A DNA stretch of 64,000 bases from Cepaea nemoralis (GCA_014155875.1 JACEFZ010017699.1:5001-69000); one strand, 5' to 3'. Counted from the stretch's first letter, positions 34,021 through 45,984 are shown. Notes: generated by a model from the sequence alone, not told the origin. A program made the numbers and translations.

Positions 34021-34090
34021 TGTTAAATATGGATGCTTCATTTGAATATATAGATGTTACATATGAATATATGGATGTTACATATAGCTA
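34021..34090. repeat. 21-bp minisatellite remnant
   Basis: Three units of the type ATATGAATATATGGATGTTAC, continuing the array seen left of 33199. Confidence 0.75.
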
Positions 34091-34249
34091 TGTAAGAGCT
34101 ATTATAAAATTATAGTTTCGCTTGAAGAGGATCACCTTAAATGCACAGGATGAATCCACAAGTGATCCAATCATACCATATCAATGCGCGAACTCCGTAG
34201 CAATGGCAAGATTCAAGTGTATGAATACCAGAATTTAAAAAAGAATAGC

Positions 34250-34440
34250 TGCATGTCCTTCACAGGATGTAATTTTAGCTGTTCGTGATTCCTGGGCATG
34301 TTTTACGTTCAGTAGTTTGCCATTGCTTTCTGAACGACAGGCACCTATACCTTTTTCGAAAAAACCAGCACTGCTGTGTTTCGAACCCGGGTATACGGGA
34401 TTATGAATCGCGTCCGTAAGCTCTTCGCCACGGAGACAAT
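34250..34440 (-). mobile_element. tRNA-headed SINE (head type c), minus orientation
   Basis: The minus strand shows a head with GTGTTTCGAACCCGGG context (B box as TGGGTTCGAAAC type), then CTGGTTTTTTCG, GTCGTTCAGAAAGCAATGGC, and tail CATCCTGTGAAGGACATG. Confidence 0.75.
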
Positions 34441-34929
34441 CTATATTTAATATGCCGGCTTCCTGGCCTAGAGGTTGGCAACTTTTCTCCGTAATCTCGT
34501 ATACTCTCGTAAGTAACGTGACGACGGTGAGAATCAGCAGTGGTTCGAATCGCGTCGGTAACTTACGGGATATGTGAGCCGGCCGCTCAGAAAGCAATGG
34601 CAAACTACTGAGCGTAATCTTGCAAAAGAAATCAACAATCAGCTGAAAGATGCTGTGTTTCGAACCCGGGTATACGGGATTATGAATCGCGTCCGTAAGC
34701 TCTTCGCCACGGAGATAATCTATATTTTATATGCCGGCTTCCTGGCCTAGAGGTTGGCAACTTTTCTCCGTAATCTCGTATACTCTCGTAAGTAACGTGA
34801 CGACGGTGAGAATCAGCAGTGGTTCGAATCGCGTCGGTAACTTACGGGTATGTGAGCCGACCGCTCAGAAAGCAATGGCAAACTACTAAGCGTAATCTTG
34901 CACAAGAAATCAACAATCAGCTGAAAGAT
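34372..34929. repeat. 279-bp tandem duplication of a SINE-SINE junction
   Basis: TGCTGTGTTTCGAACCCGGG begins at 34372 and again at 34651. The duplicated block joins part of a minus SINE head to a plus SINE with a type b head. The copies are almost identical. Confidence 0.85.
34450..34650 (+). mobile_element. tRNA-headed SINE (head type b), tail truncated
   Basis: A box CTGGCCTAGAGGTTGGC, B box GTGGTTCGAATCGCG, shared core CAGAAAGCAATGGCAAAC. The tail is cut at the duplication join after CAGCTGAAAGATGCTG. Confidence 0.8.
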
Positions 34930-34975
34930 GCTGATGTTGACAGCGATGTCCTGTAAAGGATATGCAAACATTTAT
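34729..34975 (+). mobile_element. tRNA-headed SINE (head type b), complete
   Basis: Same head and core as the copy at 34450, with the full tail TGACAGCGATGTCCTGTAAA then GGATATGCAAA. Highly similar to the nested copy at 52785-53034. Confidence 0.85.
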
Positions 34976-36200
34976 TTATTTATATTTAATATATTCTTCT
35001 TTTTTTTTTTGGTGGGTGTTCCAAAATTCAAACCAGCGGGAATTTTTAACTTGCGCAGGATCGTTTCCTTGATTTTTGCCCTTACCAGAGAAGGTTAGAC
35101 ATCGGATCCGCTACCATATATTCAGCGGGAGTTGTATCATTCTGTTTTTATTTTGTAAAAAATGCATAGCGCCCACATCGTAAATCTTGCCTGTCTGCTC
35201 GAGTTGATGACAGATGTATAATATTAAAAATTATAATAAGATAAAAAGATAAAAAACATATTTGATAAAAGCTGTCGGCCACGAATACTGACTTCTCCTA
35301 AATAACTCTTGGAAATATTTGCACACATATCTGGCTTGCCATCATTTGAATGTTAAATTTAAATTTCTCTGGGATAAATATCAAATAAGTCTTCCTAGGA
35401 TTGACACGGAGTACACAATCAACCTGGTATATTTCTAGCTTGCGACACACCTGTATTGATTTTTGTACATTTACTAATACGATTTAATTGTTTACAGCAA
35501 CACCCAAATAACACACATGGTGATAACACAGCTTTAAAAATCTTACAAAATTATCCACCCTGTGATGAATTACACGGCTTGTTGTAAAAAAAAAAAAAAA
35601 ACCCAGTCCTTTTTGTTTTAACGCCGCTTAGTCCCACTAAGTGCCTTTCGGCCCATTGTGGTCCCCAAGTCCCGCCTGCCAGTGGTACAGTGTTATTGGA
35701 CAGCGATTTTAGAGATTCGAGTGTGCAGTTTGAATGAAAATTGGTAATCAACTTGACAAATATATCTCGAATCGTCTCCCCTGTAACATGAAGTTATTCT
35801 TATCCAGTAGCTGCAGTGGTTGTGAACTAATCCAAGGACACAAGTGTGTTTACACATCCGCTTTTTGCAAATGTTTGCAAACGCGCATCTTCCAAGTTCG
35901 TGCTTTACAAATGGATATTTGCAGGCTGAGATGCTTCTTTATTGATAAGAAATATATTCAATACGATATGTGTGTGTCCATAAGATAAAAGCAATGACAA
36001 TAGTTAGGACCCCTCAAGCACCACTGTTCAAACTGGAAGAATAAAACATAGAACAAAATATAATATCTCAACCGTGGAAGTCGGAAAATGTTGACCCATG
36101 TGACACGGGACTAGAAGGCGGACATCCTCGTAATACAATGGATGCTGTGTACCAAGCATAACCAACGTTGAGTAACACATTTACCTATCTGGAAATGCAC
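34976..36200. other. Unassigned stretch
   Basis: T-rich start, an A17-like run near 35586, and otherwise unique-looking DNA. Short open frames (for example 35734-35988) have no recognised motif. Confidence 0.4.
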
Positions 36201-36249
36201 GTATATGTTTCGGGAAAGAAAGAGGTGGACAGAGGGGGATAGGGTCTCT

Positions 36250-36492
36250 CTTGATAAAGAAAGATTCTTTAGCAATTGTTGGATCAGAATCAGTGACCGA
36301 CTTCTCACTATTACACTTGAGATAAAGAAAATGAATATCGCAACTACACTTGTTTATGCAGCAACAACTACATCAGAAGAGGAAGTAATTAGGGAAGTTT
36401 ACAATAGTTTACAAGAGAAGTTGCAGCAGAAAAGAGGAAAGCCAGATGGTTGCAATCATAGAAGATTTAAAAGCAGCGATTTGTATCGATAG
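36250..36492 (+). pseudogene. Possible LINE endonuclease fragment
   Basis: The frame encodes RISDRLLTITLEI...ATTLVYAATTTSEEEV, resembling the middle of EEP endonucleases of LINEs (the strand leading into the Y-A-P-T motif, with A-A-T here). Too short and degraded for a firm call. Confidence 0.4.
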
Positions 36493-36756
36493 AGCTGAAG
36501 AAGAATAAGTCATATACATAAAAGAGAAGAGAAACTATTAAAAGTGTCTTGAGAAAGTAAGTTTTAAACACAAACACCCTAATTAGACAATATTCCAGAA
36601 CTGCTCTACAATGGACATAAATAAATAATCTTACAAAAACTGCATTAAAAAATCAAAAATGCATTACAACTTAAAAAAAAAAAAACAGCTGTCAGAGTAG
36701 CCGATGAAACACCAAACAACGTAGTTTAAGGTGTAAATGGAAGCAAGACAGGATTG

Positions 36757-36760
<4 letters not shown>

Positions 36761-36817
<57 letters not shown>

Positions 36818-36827
36818 CCCCCCCCCC
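36761..36827. repeat. (CT)n followed by a C run
   Basis: About 26 CT units, then ACCCCCCCCCCCC. Confidence 0.95.
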
Positions 36828-37028
36828 ATACGTGTCCAATATCTATGCAGAAAATATACTGAGAAATTTCAGAAATGATTTGGTCTGTTCCAGGTTTGAC
36901 CAATCACAATTATTGGCCATTTCGCAATCACATAAAACAAAATAGGGCAATTCGATCTTAAATGTTGCAGAAAAAGTCTTGGAACACTGTGGATCAATAT
37001 GGTGAAAAATACTTACAGTCTACAAGAC

Positions 37029-37460
37029 GAAACATCGAAGAAAATTGTCTAATAAACAGCATGCAGAAGGAACATCGAAGAAAATTGTCTAATAAACAGT
37101 ATGAAGACAGAACATGGATTAAAATTGTCTAATAAACAGCATGCAGACAGAACATGGATTAAAATTGTCTAATAAACAGCATGCATACAGAACATGGATT
37201 AACATTATATAATAACAGCATGCAGACGGAACATAGAAGACAACTGTCTAATAAACAGCATGCAGACGGAACATAGAAGACAACTGTCTAATAAAAAGCT
37301 TACAGACGGAACATCGAAGACAAGTATATAATAAACAGCATGAAGACGCAACATCGAAGCAAATTATCCAATAAACAGCATTAAGACGCAACATCGAAGC
37401 AAATTATCCAATAAACAGCATGAAGACGGAGCATCGAAGCAAATTGTATAATAAACAGCA
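37029..37460. repeat. 40-bp satellite, ~11 units
   Basis: Unit of the type AAAATTGTCTAATAAACAGC plus ATGCAGACGGAACATCGAAG. Variants (ATGGATT, ATCGAAG, ATAGAAG) are clustered, suggesting stepwise amplification. Confidence 0.92.
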
Positions 37461-37556
37461 ACACGCCTACAAAACCGATATACTCTGGCAATATTAAACG
37501 TCACAGTAGTTTAGAAACAAAATACATCTAAGGTTACTGAAGGAAGAAGTAATATA

Positions 37557-37673
37557 CAGTGGTACCTCAGGTTACTAGCGCCAAAGGTCACGAACAATTC
37601 AGGTTACGAACAACAACTTCGAAAATTTTATGTCTCGAGTAACGAACAGTGCCTCGGGTTACGAACAAAGGCG

Positions 37674-37749
<76 letters not shown>

Positions 37750-38433
37750 AAGGTGTAACGTTGGAGACAAACAGCGCGTACAGTACAAACAGTACTACAG
37801 ATGAGCTTGTGGATCTTCAGAATGAACAGCTAAAGACATTAAAGGAGGATTAGTCGTCCGATGATGAGGAGTCAGTGACCGTTTTAAACTGCCAGGATTA
37901 AAGAAATTTGCAGCAAGTGGGCAGACGTCGAAGACTTCATTGTGAACCATCATCCAAACAAATCTTGTTGCTAACAAGCCCTATGCCCTATATGTGATGA
38001 ATGATAACACAATGGCCCACTTCAGAAAGATTCTCCAGCAAAGGAAGTGACAAATTTCCCTTGATAGTTTCTTGGTACAGAAAGATTCCCAGTCGGCTGC
38101 CAAGAAACAACGACAAGATACTTCTGAAACTAATGATTCAGAATAACAAAGAAAGTGACAAATTTCCCATGATCGTTTTCTTGGTAATAAAGATGGAATA
38201 AATCTCTTTTTATTTTACATTTAATTCATTTTGTTGTTTTCTTTCTCTGTATTAAAACGTGAAGTACACGTAATTCTTTGCATTTTGTCCGGATGTTAAT
38301 AAAAAAAGAACGATTCTTTCATCTTGAAAAGGATTGTCTTTATTTCATTGATTTCAATGTTTCGGGTTACGAACGTTTCGGGTTACTAACCGAGTTCTGG
38401 AACGAATTAAGTTCGTAAACCGAGGTTCCACTG
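37557..38433. mobile_element. Tigger/pogo-like DNA transposon, internally deleted
   Basis: Flanked by TA (37555-37556 and 38434-38435). Inverted ends: CAGTGGTACCTCAGGTTAC at the left and the complement of GTAAACCGAGGTTCCACTG at the right, matching at 16 of 19 positions. Subterminal GGTTACGAAC words repeat on both sides. The middle (about 37790-38150) resembles the C-terminal end of a Tigger-type transposase (DELVDLQNEQLKTLKED, then an acidic DDEES stretch), with several stops. A GA microsatellite sits inside near 37676-37748. The DDE core and DNA-binding part are absent. Confidence 0.85.
37676..37748. repeat. (GA)n microsatellite inside the Tigger-like element
   Basis: About 36 GA units with a GAGGA interruption near 37712. 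Confidence 0.95.
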
Positions 38434-38450
38434 TATTAGATACTCTAGAT

Positions 38451-40914
38451 CAGTGGTTCCCAAGCTTTTCAAGCAGAGGGCCATATCTACTATTTTCGGT
38501 AGTTAAGCGGGCCACAACGTTATAAAATTATAAAAGTCGTGCAATATCATTCTTACCTTTCTTAACGTTTGTCAACAAAATTCTAAAACTTTAAAGGCAG
38601 TCAGTGTCAGTACTGCACTGCGGTCATTTTTTGGTTTAAAATCAAAAGTTCATTTACCAATACATTTTAATCAGTTTCGAAAATCGCTATTAATGTAATT
38701 AATTTACAATTGTAAATGTTCTTCATAACCAGTTACTTAAGTTCAGATGCCAGTTTACCAATGTCTGGGCACAAATCTTCGTGCCCAAAGTCATAAGCGC
38801 AGCTAGGTTACTGTCGGTGAGTCTGGAAGGTGCTTGATTTTTTTTATAACGGTCATTGCGGAAAATGACTGCTCGCATCTGTAAGTCGAACCAAAACGAC
38901 AAATGTATCTCTGGGTGAATAAACGCAAGTGTTCAAATTGTTCGACAGGCAATAGTCGCCAGAATGAAATCATATGATCAGCTGAAGGTGAAGCAGGCAG
39001 CTCCAGAAATTTACATCTCAGTGCAGAATTGCATTTCAAATCAATTACTTCGTGCTGAAGGTTTTGCTGTCATTGACAGAGCTTGGACATCAGGAAATAC
39101 GAACGGATTTATGAAGAGGGCAACATTATCCTCCTCTATTATGAACTCTTGAAATCTCGACTGAAAGATATCCAGAAGACTTTCAACTTTTACTTTGTAC
39201 TGTAACAAGTCACATTTCTTTTCCACCACAAGCGTCTTCAGAGTTGGAAATGCCTCTAAAGTCCCTTCAGTCAGCTGTCCGATAAACAGTCGTAGTCTCA
39301 TTTTAAATGAAGAAATGTCATAGCACAAATGTGTGAATAGTTTGTTTTTTCCCTGGATCCTCGTATTTAAAGAGTTTAAATGAGACGTAATGTCCGCAAA
39401 AAATGCCAGGTCATTAAGCCAGTCATCGTTCAGCAGACATTTCCGTTCTGTAGTAAATTCATTTATTTCAGACAGAAAAAGATAGACACTATTTTTAGTG
39501 CCCAGAAACGTGACAGAACTTTCCTTTAGATAGCCATCTGACATCACAGTGTAACAGTAGCTCACCGTATTTCTCTTTCAGGTCTGATAGAAACTGTCTG
39601 AACTCACGCCTGTTCAGCGCCTTACTTGCGAATTTTATTCACACATCTCAGAACAACATCATGCATGTTCAGAATTTAATGTCTTTCCACGACAGAGCTT
39701 CTTGGTGAATGATAAAATGATATTTTAATATAGTGCGGCCAAGAAACTGTTCCAATGAATGCTAGACATCCAGACTTTTTACCCGTCAAAGTCGGAGCAC
39801 TGTCGGTGCATACACTGTCCAATTTTGGTCCATTCTATGTTGTTTTTCTCTACACACAACTTCAGAGTTGCAAACAGATAGTCCCTTTGGTAGTTGCATG
39901 CATCGATTCAAGGTCCTAGAAGTTCTTCAATGACTTCAAAATTATCGTTTAATTGCTCGAACAAAAACTGCGACCTGAGCTGTGTCAGAAATTCAGTGGA
40001 TTCATCCATTAGCAATGGAAAAAAAATACAATTTTTGATACTTGACGATGAACATCGTTGGCTAAATTTTCAACTCGCCTGGCCATTGTATTACTTAGAC
40101 AAAGGAATCTGTCGAATTTTGTTTCAACACTTTTATCGTCAAGCATTCTAGCAGCAATTTTTAAGGGAAGGCTTGAATTATTTCTTCTGCTCGGTGAACG
40201 GCTTCTTTTTGCGAGCCAACAGAAAGAGCGACTTCGTACGACCAAACAACACCTCTTGCTTCTGTTCGTTAGCCTTGGTGAAAAATGACTGCTGCCTGAT
40301 CAGAGAACTTTCTATTTAGCTATGCAATCTTTCGTAACTCCGAAATTGATACGGATATTGAGCATTATGTCTGAATGTGTAGGTCGTAAAGTGTCGTTCC
40401 AGATTAAATATTTTTGTATACAGAAACACAAAATCCGCAGATTAAGCAAACTGGTTTAACCCTACGCTAGTCATAAAACAAAAATGTATCCGTCCAATCT
40501 TCATTGAATTCCGACAAGCAACATCTTCACATTTTCGCTTTTACCGTTGTTTGATTTAGATTCTTCTCTCATGTTTATAGGCTTTAAACGGTAAATTTTA
40601 TTGAAAAAACAAACAAAACAGTTGTACAGACGACAACATGGCGCCTTGGCCTGCACTACTGATTGGTCGAACAAAGCATGGCATATGGTAATTTCATAAC
40701 ATTTGGTTGCGAACTGAACATGCGCAAGTGGAATAATATTCTGAGCACAACAACTCGAGCAGAGTAAATTATCGCCACGTTTCCGGGGCGCTCCAAGTGC
40801 ATTTTCTTTTAAAAAATAATTAAAATATAGTACATTAAACAACGATTTCCCTCGCGTGCCACATTCTGACAGCTGGCGGGCCACAAGTGGCCCGCAGGCC
40901 GGTTGGGACCTATG
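38451..40914 (-). mobile_element. hAT DNA transposon with transposase remnant
   Basis: Bounded by the 8-bp direct repeat CTCTAGAT (38443-38450 and 40915-40922). Ends: CAGTGGTTCCCAA at the left and the complement of TTGGGACCTATG at the right, the usual short hAT inverted repeats. Subterminal GGGCCACAA words occur inside both ends. The total of 2464 bp is near the size of a complete element. The coding strand is minus. Confidence 0.92.
38803..40560 (-). pseudogene. hAT (ZBED/Charlie-like) transposase, degraded
   Basis: From the N-terminal side (right): a BED-finger-like CLICGF block near 40435, a GTAQVAVFVRAIK-like core segment near 39975, the block WLNDLAFFADITSHLNSLNTRIQGK near 39370-39430, FKMRLRLFIGQLTEGTLEAFPTL near 39260, and the C-terminal dimerisation motif FGSTYRCEQSFSAMTVIKK near 38860. 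These are hallmarks of hAT transposases of the group that also gave rise to ZBED-type host genes. Many stops and frame changes are present, so it is not a domesticated gene. Confidence 0.85.
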
Positions 40915-40974
40915 CTCTAGATGTTGAAATCTTGCATTCACATCTGCTCGTTTTGTGTCGCTCTGGGTCATCGT

Positions 40975-41160
40975 TTGGGAACACCTAGCTAATACCGTGT
41001 TATTAGCAGAAAGTGAGCAAGGCGGGGGAACAGATTGAGATCTATACAATAGGAGTCAGCCACAGAGAGAGTTGCAAGACCTAGTGGAAGAAGTAAACAG
41101 GCACAGTGCAGAATGGCTTGATATTAACATCCAAAAAACAACAACTATGATAATATAGTG
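40975..41160 (+). pseudogene. LINE RT fragment interrupted by one 37-bp satellite-like unit
   Basis: Encodes NTVLLAESEQ, then after an interruption LQDLVEEVNRHSAEW and DINIQKTTTMII. This is the segment downstream of the RT catalytic site, also seen on the minus strand at 53200-53360. Between the two halves (about 41012-41075) lies foreign DNA with TTGAGATCTATACAATAGGA and AGTCAGCCACAGAGAG, the unit of the arrays starting at 41814. Confidence 0.75.
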
Positions 41161-41424
41161 AAAAGTAAAGGTCATCATGTGAACATCAAGTAAATGCAGA
41201 CACCCAGGATTCGAACCTGTAGCCTCCAAATAACAACAGCGCTGAACTAATAAGTTAAGTAGATGTACTGGGCCAACAAGATCCTTCCTAAGAAAGAGTT
41301 TTCATTATCTGGTCTATCATCATACGAACCCACAACTAATTGAATGCGGACATAACGTGTATCCAGCAACCTGAAAATCCATCATAGATTTTATAGATTT
41401 ATTTTAACCAAGTACGTGTTATAT

Positions 41425-41620
41425 GTGGTAGCCGCCTTAGCGCAGCGACTAGCACGCCTGCCTGTCCGCTTGGCTGTTATGTGTTCGAATCCCCCTTCTA
41501 GCAAGGACTGTTTTCCACTGAGTTTTTGCTTCAAGATTGCCTAACCTAAATCCGGGACCAAAGAATTTTCATGCGATGTAAAGACAGCAGGCTGGTATAA
41601 TAATCCATCACCCTAACCAG
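41425..41620 (+). mobile_element. tRNA-like SINE head, separate family
   Basis: A-box-like CCTTAGCGCAGCGACTAGC and B box TGTTCGAATCCCCC, about the right spacing for a tRNA-derived promoter. The rest is unique within the window. A degenerate tRNA pseudogene is the alternative. Confidence 0.5.
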
Positions 41621-41813
41621 TGCCGGTCGTGTTACAATTATTGAGCTAGCACCATATACCCAGAGAGCAGCTAGAGGATTGGCTAGACTCTCGTCTGCTG
41701 ACTCGGTGGTCGGGGTCGATCCGCGTTGGGACGGATTTTGGATTTTAGTAATTGACCTGGACTTCCAGGTCTAACCCAACCTAAAATTAGGAATAATGAA
41801 CGTCTTTTGGAAG

Positions 41814-43005
41814 AAAAGCCACAGAGAGCAGGTTGATCTATACAATAGGAGTCTCACAGACAGCCGGTGATCTATACAATATGAGTCAGCCTCAAGAGCC
41901 GGTTTGATCTATACAACAGGAATCAGCCACAGAGAGCCGGCTGATCTATACAAACAGGAAGTCAGCCACAGGAGAGCCGGCTGATCTATCAACAGGATCA
42001 CCACAGAGAGCCGGTTGATCTATACAATAGATCAGCACAGACAGCCGGTTGATATATACAATATGAGGTCTGCCACAGAGAGCATGTTGATCTATACACT
42101 ATGTGTCTGCCACAGAGAGCATGTTGATCTATACAACTATGTGTCTGCCACGAGAGCCGGTTGATCTATACAATAGGAGTCAGCCACAGAGACGCCGGTT
42201 GATCTATACAATAGGAAGTCAGCCACAGAGAGCCGTTGATCTATACACTATGAGTCTGCCACAGAGAGCATGTTGATCTATACACTATGTGTCTGCCACA
42301 GAGAGCCGGTTGATCTATACAATATGAGTCGGCCACAGATAGCCGGTTGATCTATACAATAGGAGTAAGCCACAGAGAGCCGGTTGATCTATACAATAGA
42401 GTGCATCCACAGAGAGCCGGTTGAGCTATACAATAGGAGTCAGCCACAGAGAGCCGTTGATCTATACAATAGGAGTAGAGCCAGAGAGCCGGTTGATCTA
42501 ACAATAGGAGTTCAGCCACAGAGAGCCGGTTGATCTATACAATATGAGTCAGCCACAGACAGCCGGTTGTCTATAATCTATACAATAGGAGTCAGCCAAG
42601 AGAGCCGGTTGATCTATACAATAGGAGTAAGCCACAGAGAGCCGGTGATCTATATAATAGGAGTCAGCCCGGAGAGGCCGGTTGATCTATACATATGAGT
42701 CAGCCACAGACAGCCGGTGATCTATAATCTATACAATAGGAGTCAGCCACAGTGGCAGGTTGATCTAGAAAATAGGAGTAAGCCACAGAGAGCCGGTTGA
42801 TCTATATAATAGGAGTCAGCCACGGAGAGCCGGTTGAGCTATACAATAGGAGTAAGCCACGAGAGCCGGTTGATCTATACAATAGGAGTCAGCCACAGAG
42901 AGCCGGTTGATATATACAATAGGAGTAAGCACAGAGAGCGTTGATGCTATATAATAGGAGTCGCCACGGAGAGACGGTTGATCTATACAATATGAGTCAG
43001 CCACC
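41814..43005. repeat. 37-bp satellite array A (~32 units)
   Basis: Unit AGCCGGTTGATCTATACAAT plus AGGAGTCAGCCACAGAG. The succession of unit variants (CATGTT, GGCTGAT, CAGACAGCC) is the same as in array B, but many units here carry single-base indels. Confidence 0.93.
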
Positions 43006-43154
43006 GTATGCTCCTTTGACTTAAAGCGCGTAAAAGGGGTCGTATACTTTGTGTATTTGACTATGTACCCAATAGCCTCAAGGGTGAGCATGTTCCATTA
43101 TCTGTTTGTAACAGACCAAACTGCAATACACAAATTAGTCGAGGGTTAAGCTGG

Positions 43155-43770
43155 GTCTAGTATACAAGTAAATGGGAATATTCTTCAACAAGTGAATCGT
43201 ACAATTATCTCGGACAGTCATAACATCTGATGGGAGATGCCTTGAAGAACAAGAATCGCCATGGCGAAAGTAGCCTTTAGTAAGATGAAAAACATTCTGA
43301 CCAATAAAAAGATGTCATTGAAACGAGAAAAAGAGTGGTGGGGATACATAGAGCCTGTTCTTTTGTATGAATGTGAAACTTGGACAATGTGCAGCCAAGC
43401 TGAAAAACATCTGATGGCTGCAGAAATGTGGTTTCTGAGGAAATGCAAAGAATACCATGGACATACAGAAAAACCAATGACCAGTACTACAGGAGACAAA
43501 TGAAATCGTAAATTGATTAGAGAAATTAGACGTAGACAGTCAAAATATGCTTTGGACATGTTATGAGAAGAAATGGATCGGAGAACTTAGTGACAACTGG
43601 CAAGATCGAAGGGAACAGACCAAAGAGGAAGACCGAGAGGAAAATACCTGGATGGCTTGGCCACATGGCATGGACGAGACAGGAACACTGAGCTGATCCG
43701 AGACTCTGGTGATCGGGTGAAATGGGCGAGTCATGACCGCCCACGCTTTCCGGCATGGCACATGATTGAT
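43155..43770 (+). pseudogene. LINE 3' end in copy A
   Basis: Encodes the post-RT region: VNRTIISDSHNI-like start, MAKVAFSKMKNILTNKK, EPVLLYECETWTM, MWFLRKCKEY, and a Gly/Arg-rich segment to the FRHGT-type end. Frame breaks are frequent. The same family is at 45985-46610 and 48150-48735. Confidence 0.8.
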
Positions 43771-43919
43771 TGAATTGAGTATACTGCAACTTCGGGAAAG
43801 TTAACCTGGTCACAAATGCCTGAAGAAGTCGGACGTGTCTCGACCGAGAGGCGTAAATTCTCAGCTCTGCTGATAAGCGTGCACAATGCAGTTACGTCAG
43901 AAGAAAACATCGGACGAAC

Positions 43920-43982
43920 GAAGAGAGAAGAAGAAGAAGAAGAAGAAGAAGAGAAGAAGAAGAAGAGAAGAAGAAGAAGAAA
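43920..43982. repeat. (GAA)n microsatellite, copy A
   Basis: Interrupted GAA run; the equivalent run in copy B is longer and purer. Confidence 0.9.
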
Positions 43983-44624
43983 ATGAGTATATTGCAATCA
44001 CGTCAAGACGAGACCACCGGCTGTTTAGTCCATTAGTTAGTGCGTGATCCTGTAAAGTTTATCAAACAGACTCGATACATACGATGTGATACGGGTATCA
44101 TTATTGGCATGTTGATCTATATCACTGGAGCCTCGATATATGAAGCCCAAAAACGCACACTCCGACTGTTTATTGTTGACATCGACACCTCAAGGTACAA
44201 GAGGAATCTGATGAGATGAGATGAGATCTATATCACATACATGGGGGTGGGCAGGGGGAGGGCAGAGTGGTGTAGGAGATTGGGAGTTAAGAACGCGGTG
44301 TAGCGTAAAGAAAAAAATACCCTTTCTCTCACTATGGACGTGTTTCTGGTTTTGCTGCCCGTGCAATCTTTACGCAGTACACCCTCATCCTAAGTGAAGC
44401 AAAGTTTGTTGCATATCCGTTACGTCTTGGATCTGCAACATTAGTAATGCGGTTGTTTACCCAGTGAGCACTAGGGTGTAACTTAATTGTATGAAGGGCA
44501 AGATAATGGATCCTTTACGGTGGTCGGGGTGACCGCGTTGGGACGGATTTTGATTTTAGTAATTGACCTGGACTTCCAGGTCTAACCCAACCTAAAATTA
44601 GGAATAATGAACGTCTTTGGAAGA

Positions 44625-45838
44625 AAAGCCACAGAGAGCAGGGTTTATCTATACAATAGGAGTCTCCCAAAAGACAGCCGGTTTATCTATACAATATGAT
44701 CAGCCTCAGAGAGCCGGTTGATCTATACAACAGGAGTCAGCCACAGAGAGCCGGCTGATCTATACAACAGGAGTCAGCCACAGAGAGCCGGCTGATCTAT
44801 ACAACAGGAGTCAGCCACAGAGAGCCGGTTGATCTATACAATAGGAGTCAGCCACAGACAGCCGGTTGATCTATACAATATGAGTCTGCCACAGAGAGCA
44901 TGTTGATCTATACACTATGTGTCTGCCACAGAGAGCATGTTGATCTATACACTATGTGTCTGCCACAGAGAGCCGGTTGATCTATACAATAGGAGTCAGC
45001 CACAGACAGCCGGTTGATCTATACAATAGGAGTCAGCCACAGAGAGCCGGTTGATCTATACACTATGAGTCTGCCACAGAGAGCATGTTGATCTATACAC
45101 TATGTGTCTGCCACAGAGAGCCGGTTGATCTATACAATATGAGTCAGCCACAGATAGCCGGTTGATCTATACAATAGGAGTAAGCCACAGAGAGCCGGTT
45201 GATCTATACAATAGGAGTCAGCCACAGAGAGCCGGTTGATCTATACAATAGGAGTCAGCCACAGAGAGCCGGTTGATCTATACAATAGGAGTAAGCCACA
45301 GAGAGCCGGTTGATCTATACAATAGGAGTCAGCCACAGAGAGCCGGTTGATCTATACAATATGAGTCAGCCACAGACAGCCGGTTGATCTATAATCTATA
45401 CAATAGGAGTCAGCCACAGAGAGCCGGTTGATCTATACAATAGGAGTAAGCCACAGAGAGCCGGTTGATCTATATAATAGGAGTCAGCCACGGAGAGCCG
45501 GTTGATCTATACAATATGAGTCAGCCACAGACAGCCGGTTGATCTATAATCTATACAATAGGAGTCAGCCACAGGTGGCAGGTTGATCTATACAATAGGA
45601 GTAAGCCACAGAGAGCCGGTTGATCTATATAATAGGAGTCAGCCACGGAGAGCCGGTTGAGCTATACAATAGGAGTAAGCCACAGAGAGCCGGTTGATCT
45701 ATACAATAGGAGTCAGCCACAGAGAGCCGGTTGATATATACAATAGGAGTAAGCCACAGAGAGCCGGTTGATCTATATAATAGGAGTCAGCCACGGAGAG
45801 ACGGTTGATCTATACAATATGAGTCAGCCACCGTATGC
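44625..45838. repeat. 37-bp satellite array B (~33 units)
   Basis: Regular 37-bp step with few indels. Some units show the insertion ATCTATAATCTATAC, also seen at the corresponding places in array A. Confidence 0.95.
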
Positions 45839-45984
45839 TCCTTGTGCCTTAAAGCGCGTAAAAGGGTCGTATACTTTGTGTATTTGACTATGTACCCAAT
45901 AAGCCTCAAGGGGTGAACATGATTCCATTATCTGTTTGTAACAGACCAAACTGCAAATACACAAATTAGTCAGAGGGTTAAGCT

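Larger units (their letters stand above)
41704..44517. repeat. 2.8 kb segment, tandem copy A
   Basis: Starts at CGGTGGTCGGGG and carries, in order, a flank, a 37-bp array, a LINE 3' end, a GAA run and a single 100-bp unit. Copy B (44518-47371) repeats all parts in the same order. Copy A has numerous one-base deletions and insertions relative to B, for example in the array. Confidence 0.9.

Noticed and set aside
38803..40560. Domesticated ZBED-type host gene
   Set aside because: Lies inside an element with inverted ends and a target duplication and has many stops and frame changes.
41425..41520. Functional tRNA gene
   Set aside because: A- and B-box-like words exist, but no convincing cloverleaf pairing or terminator was seen; a SINE head is more likely.
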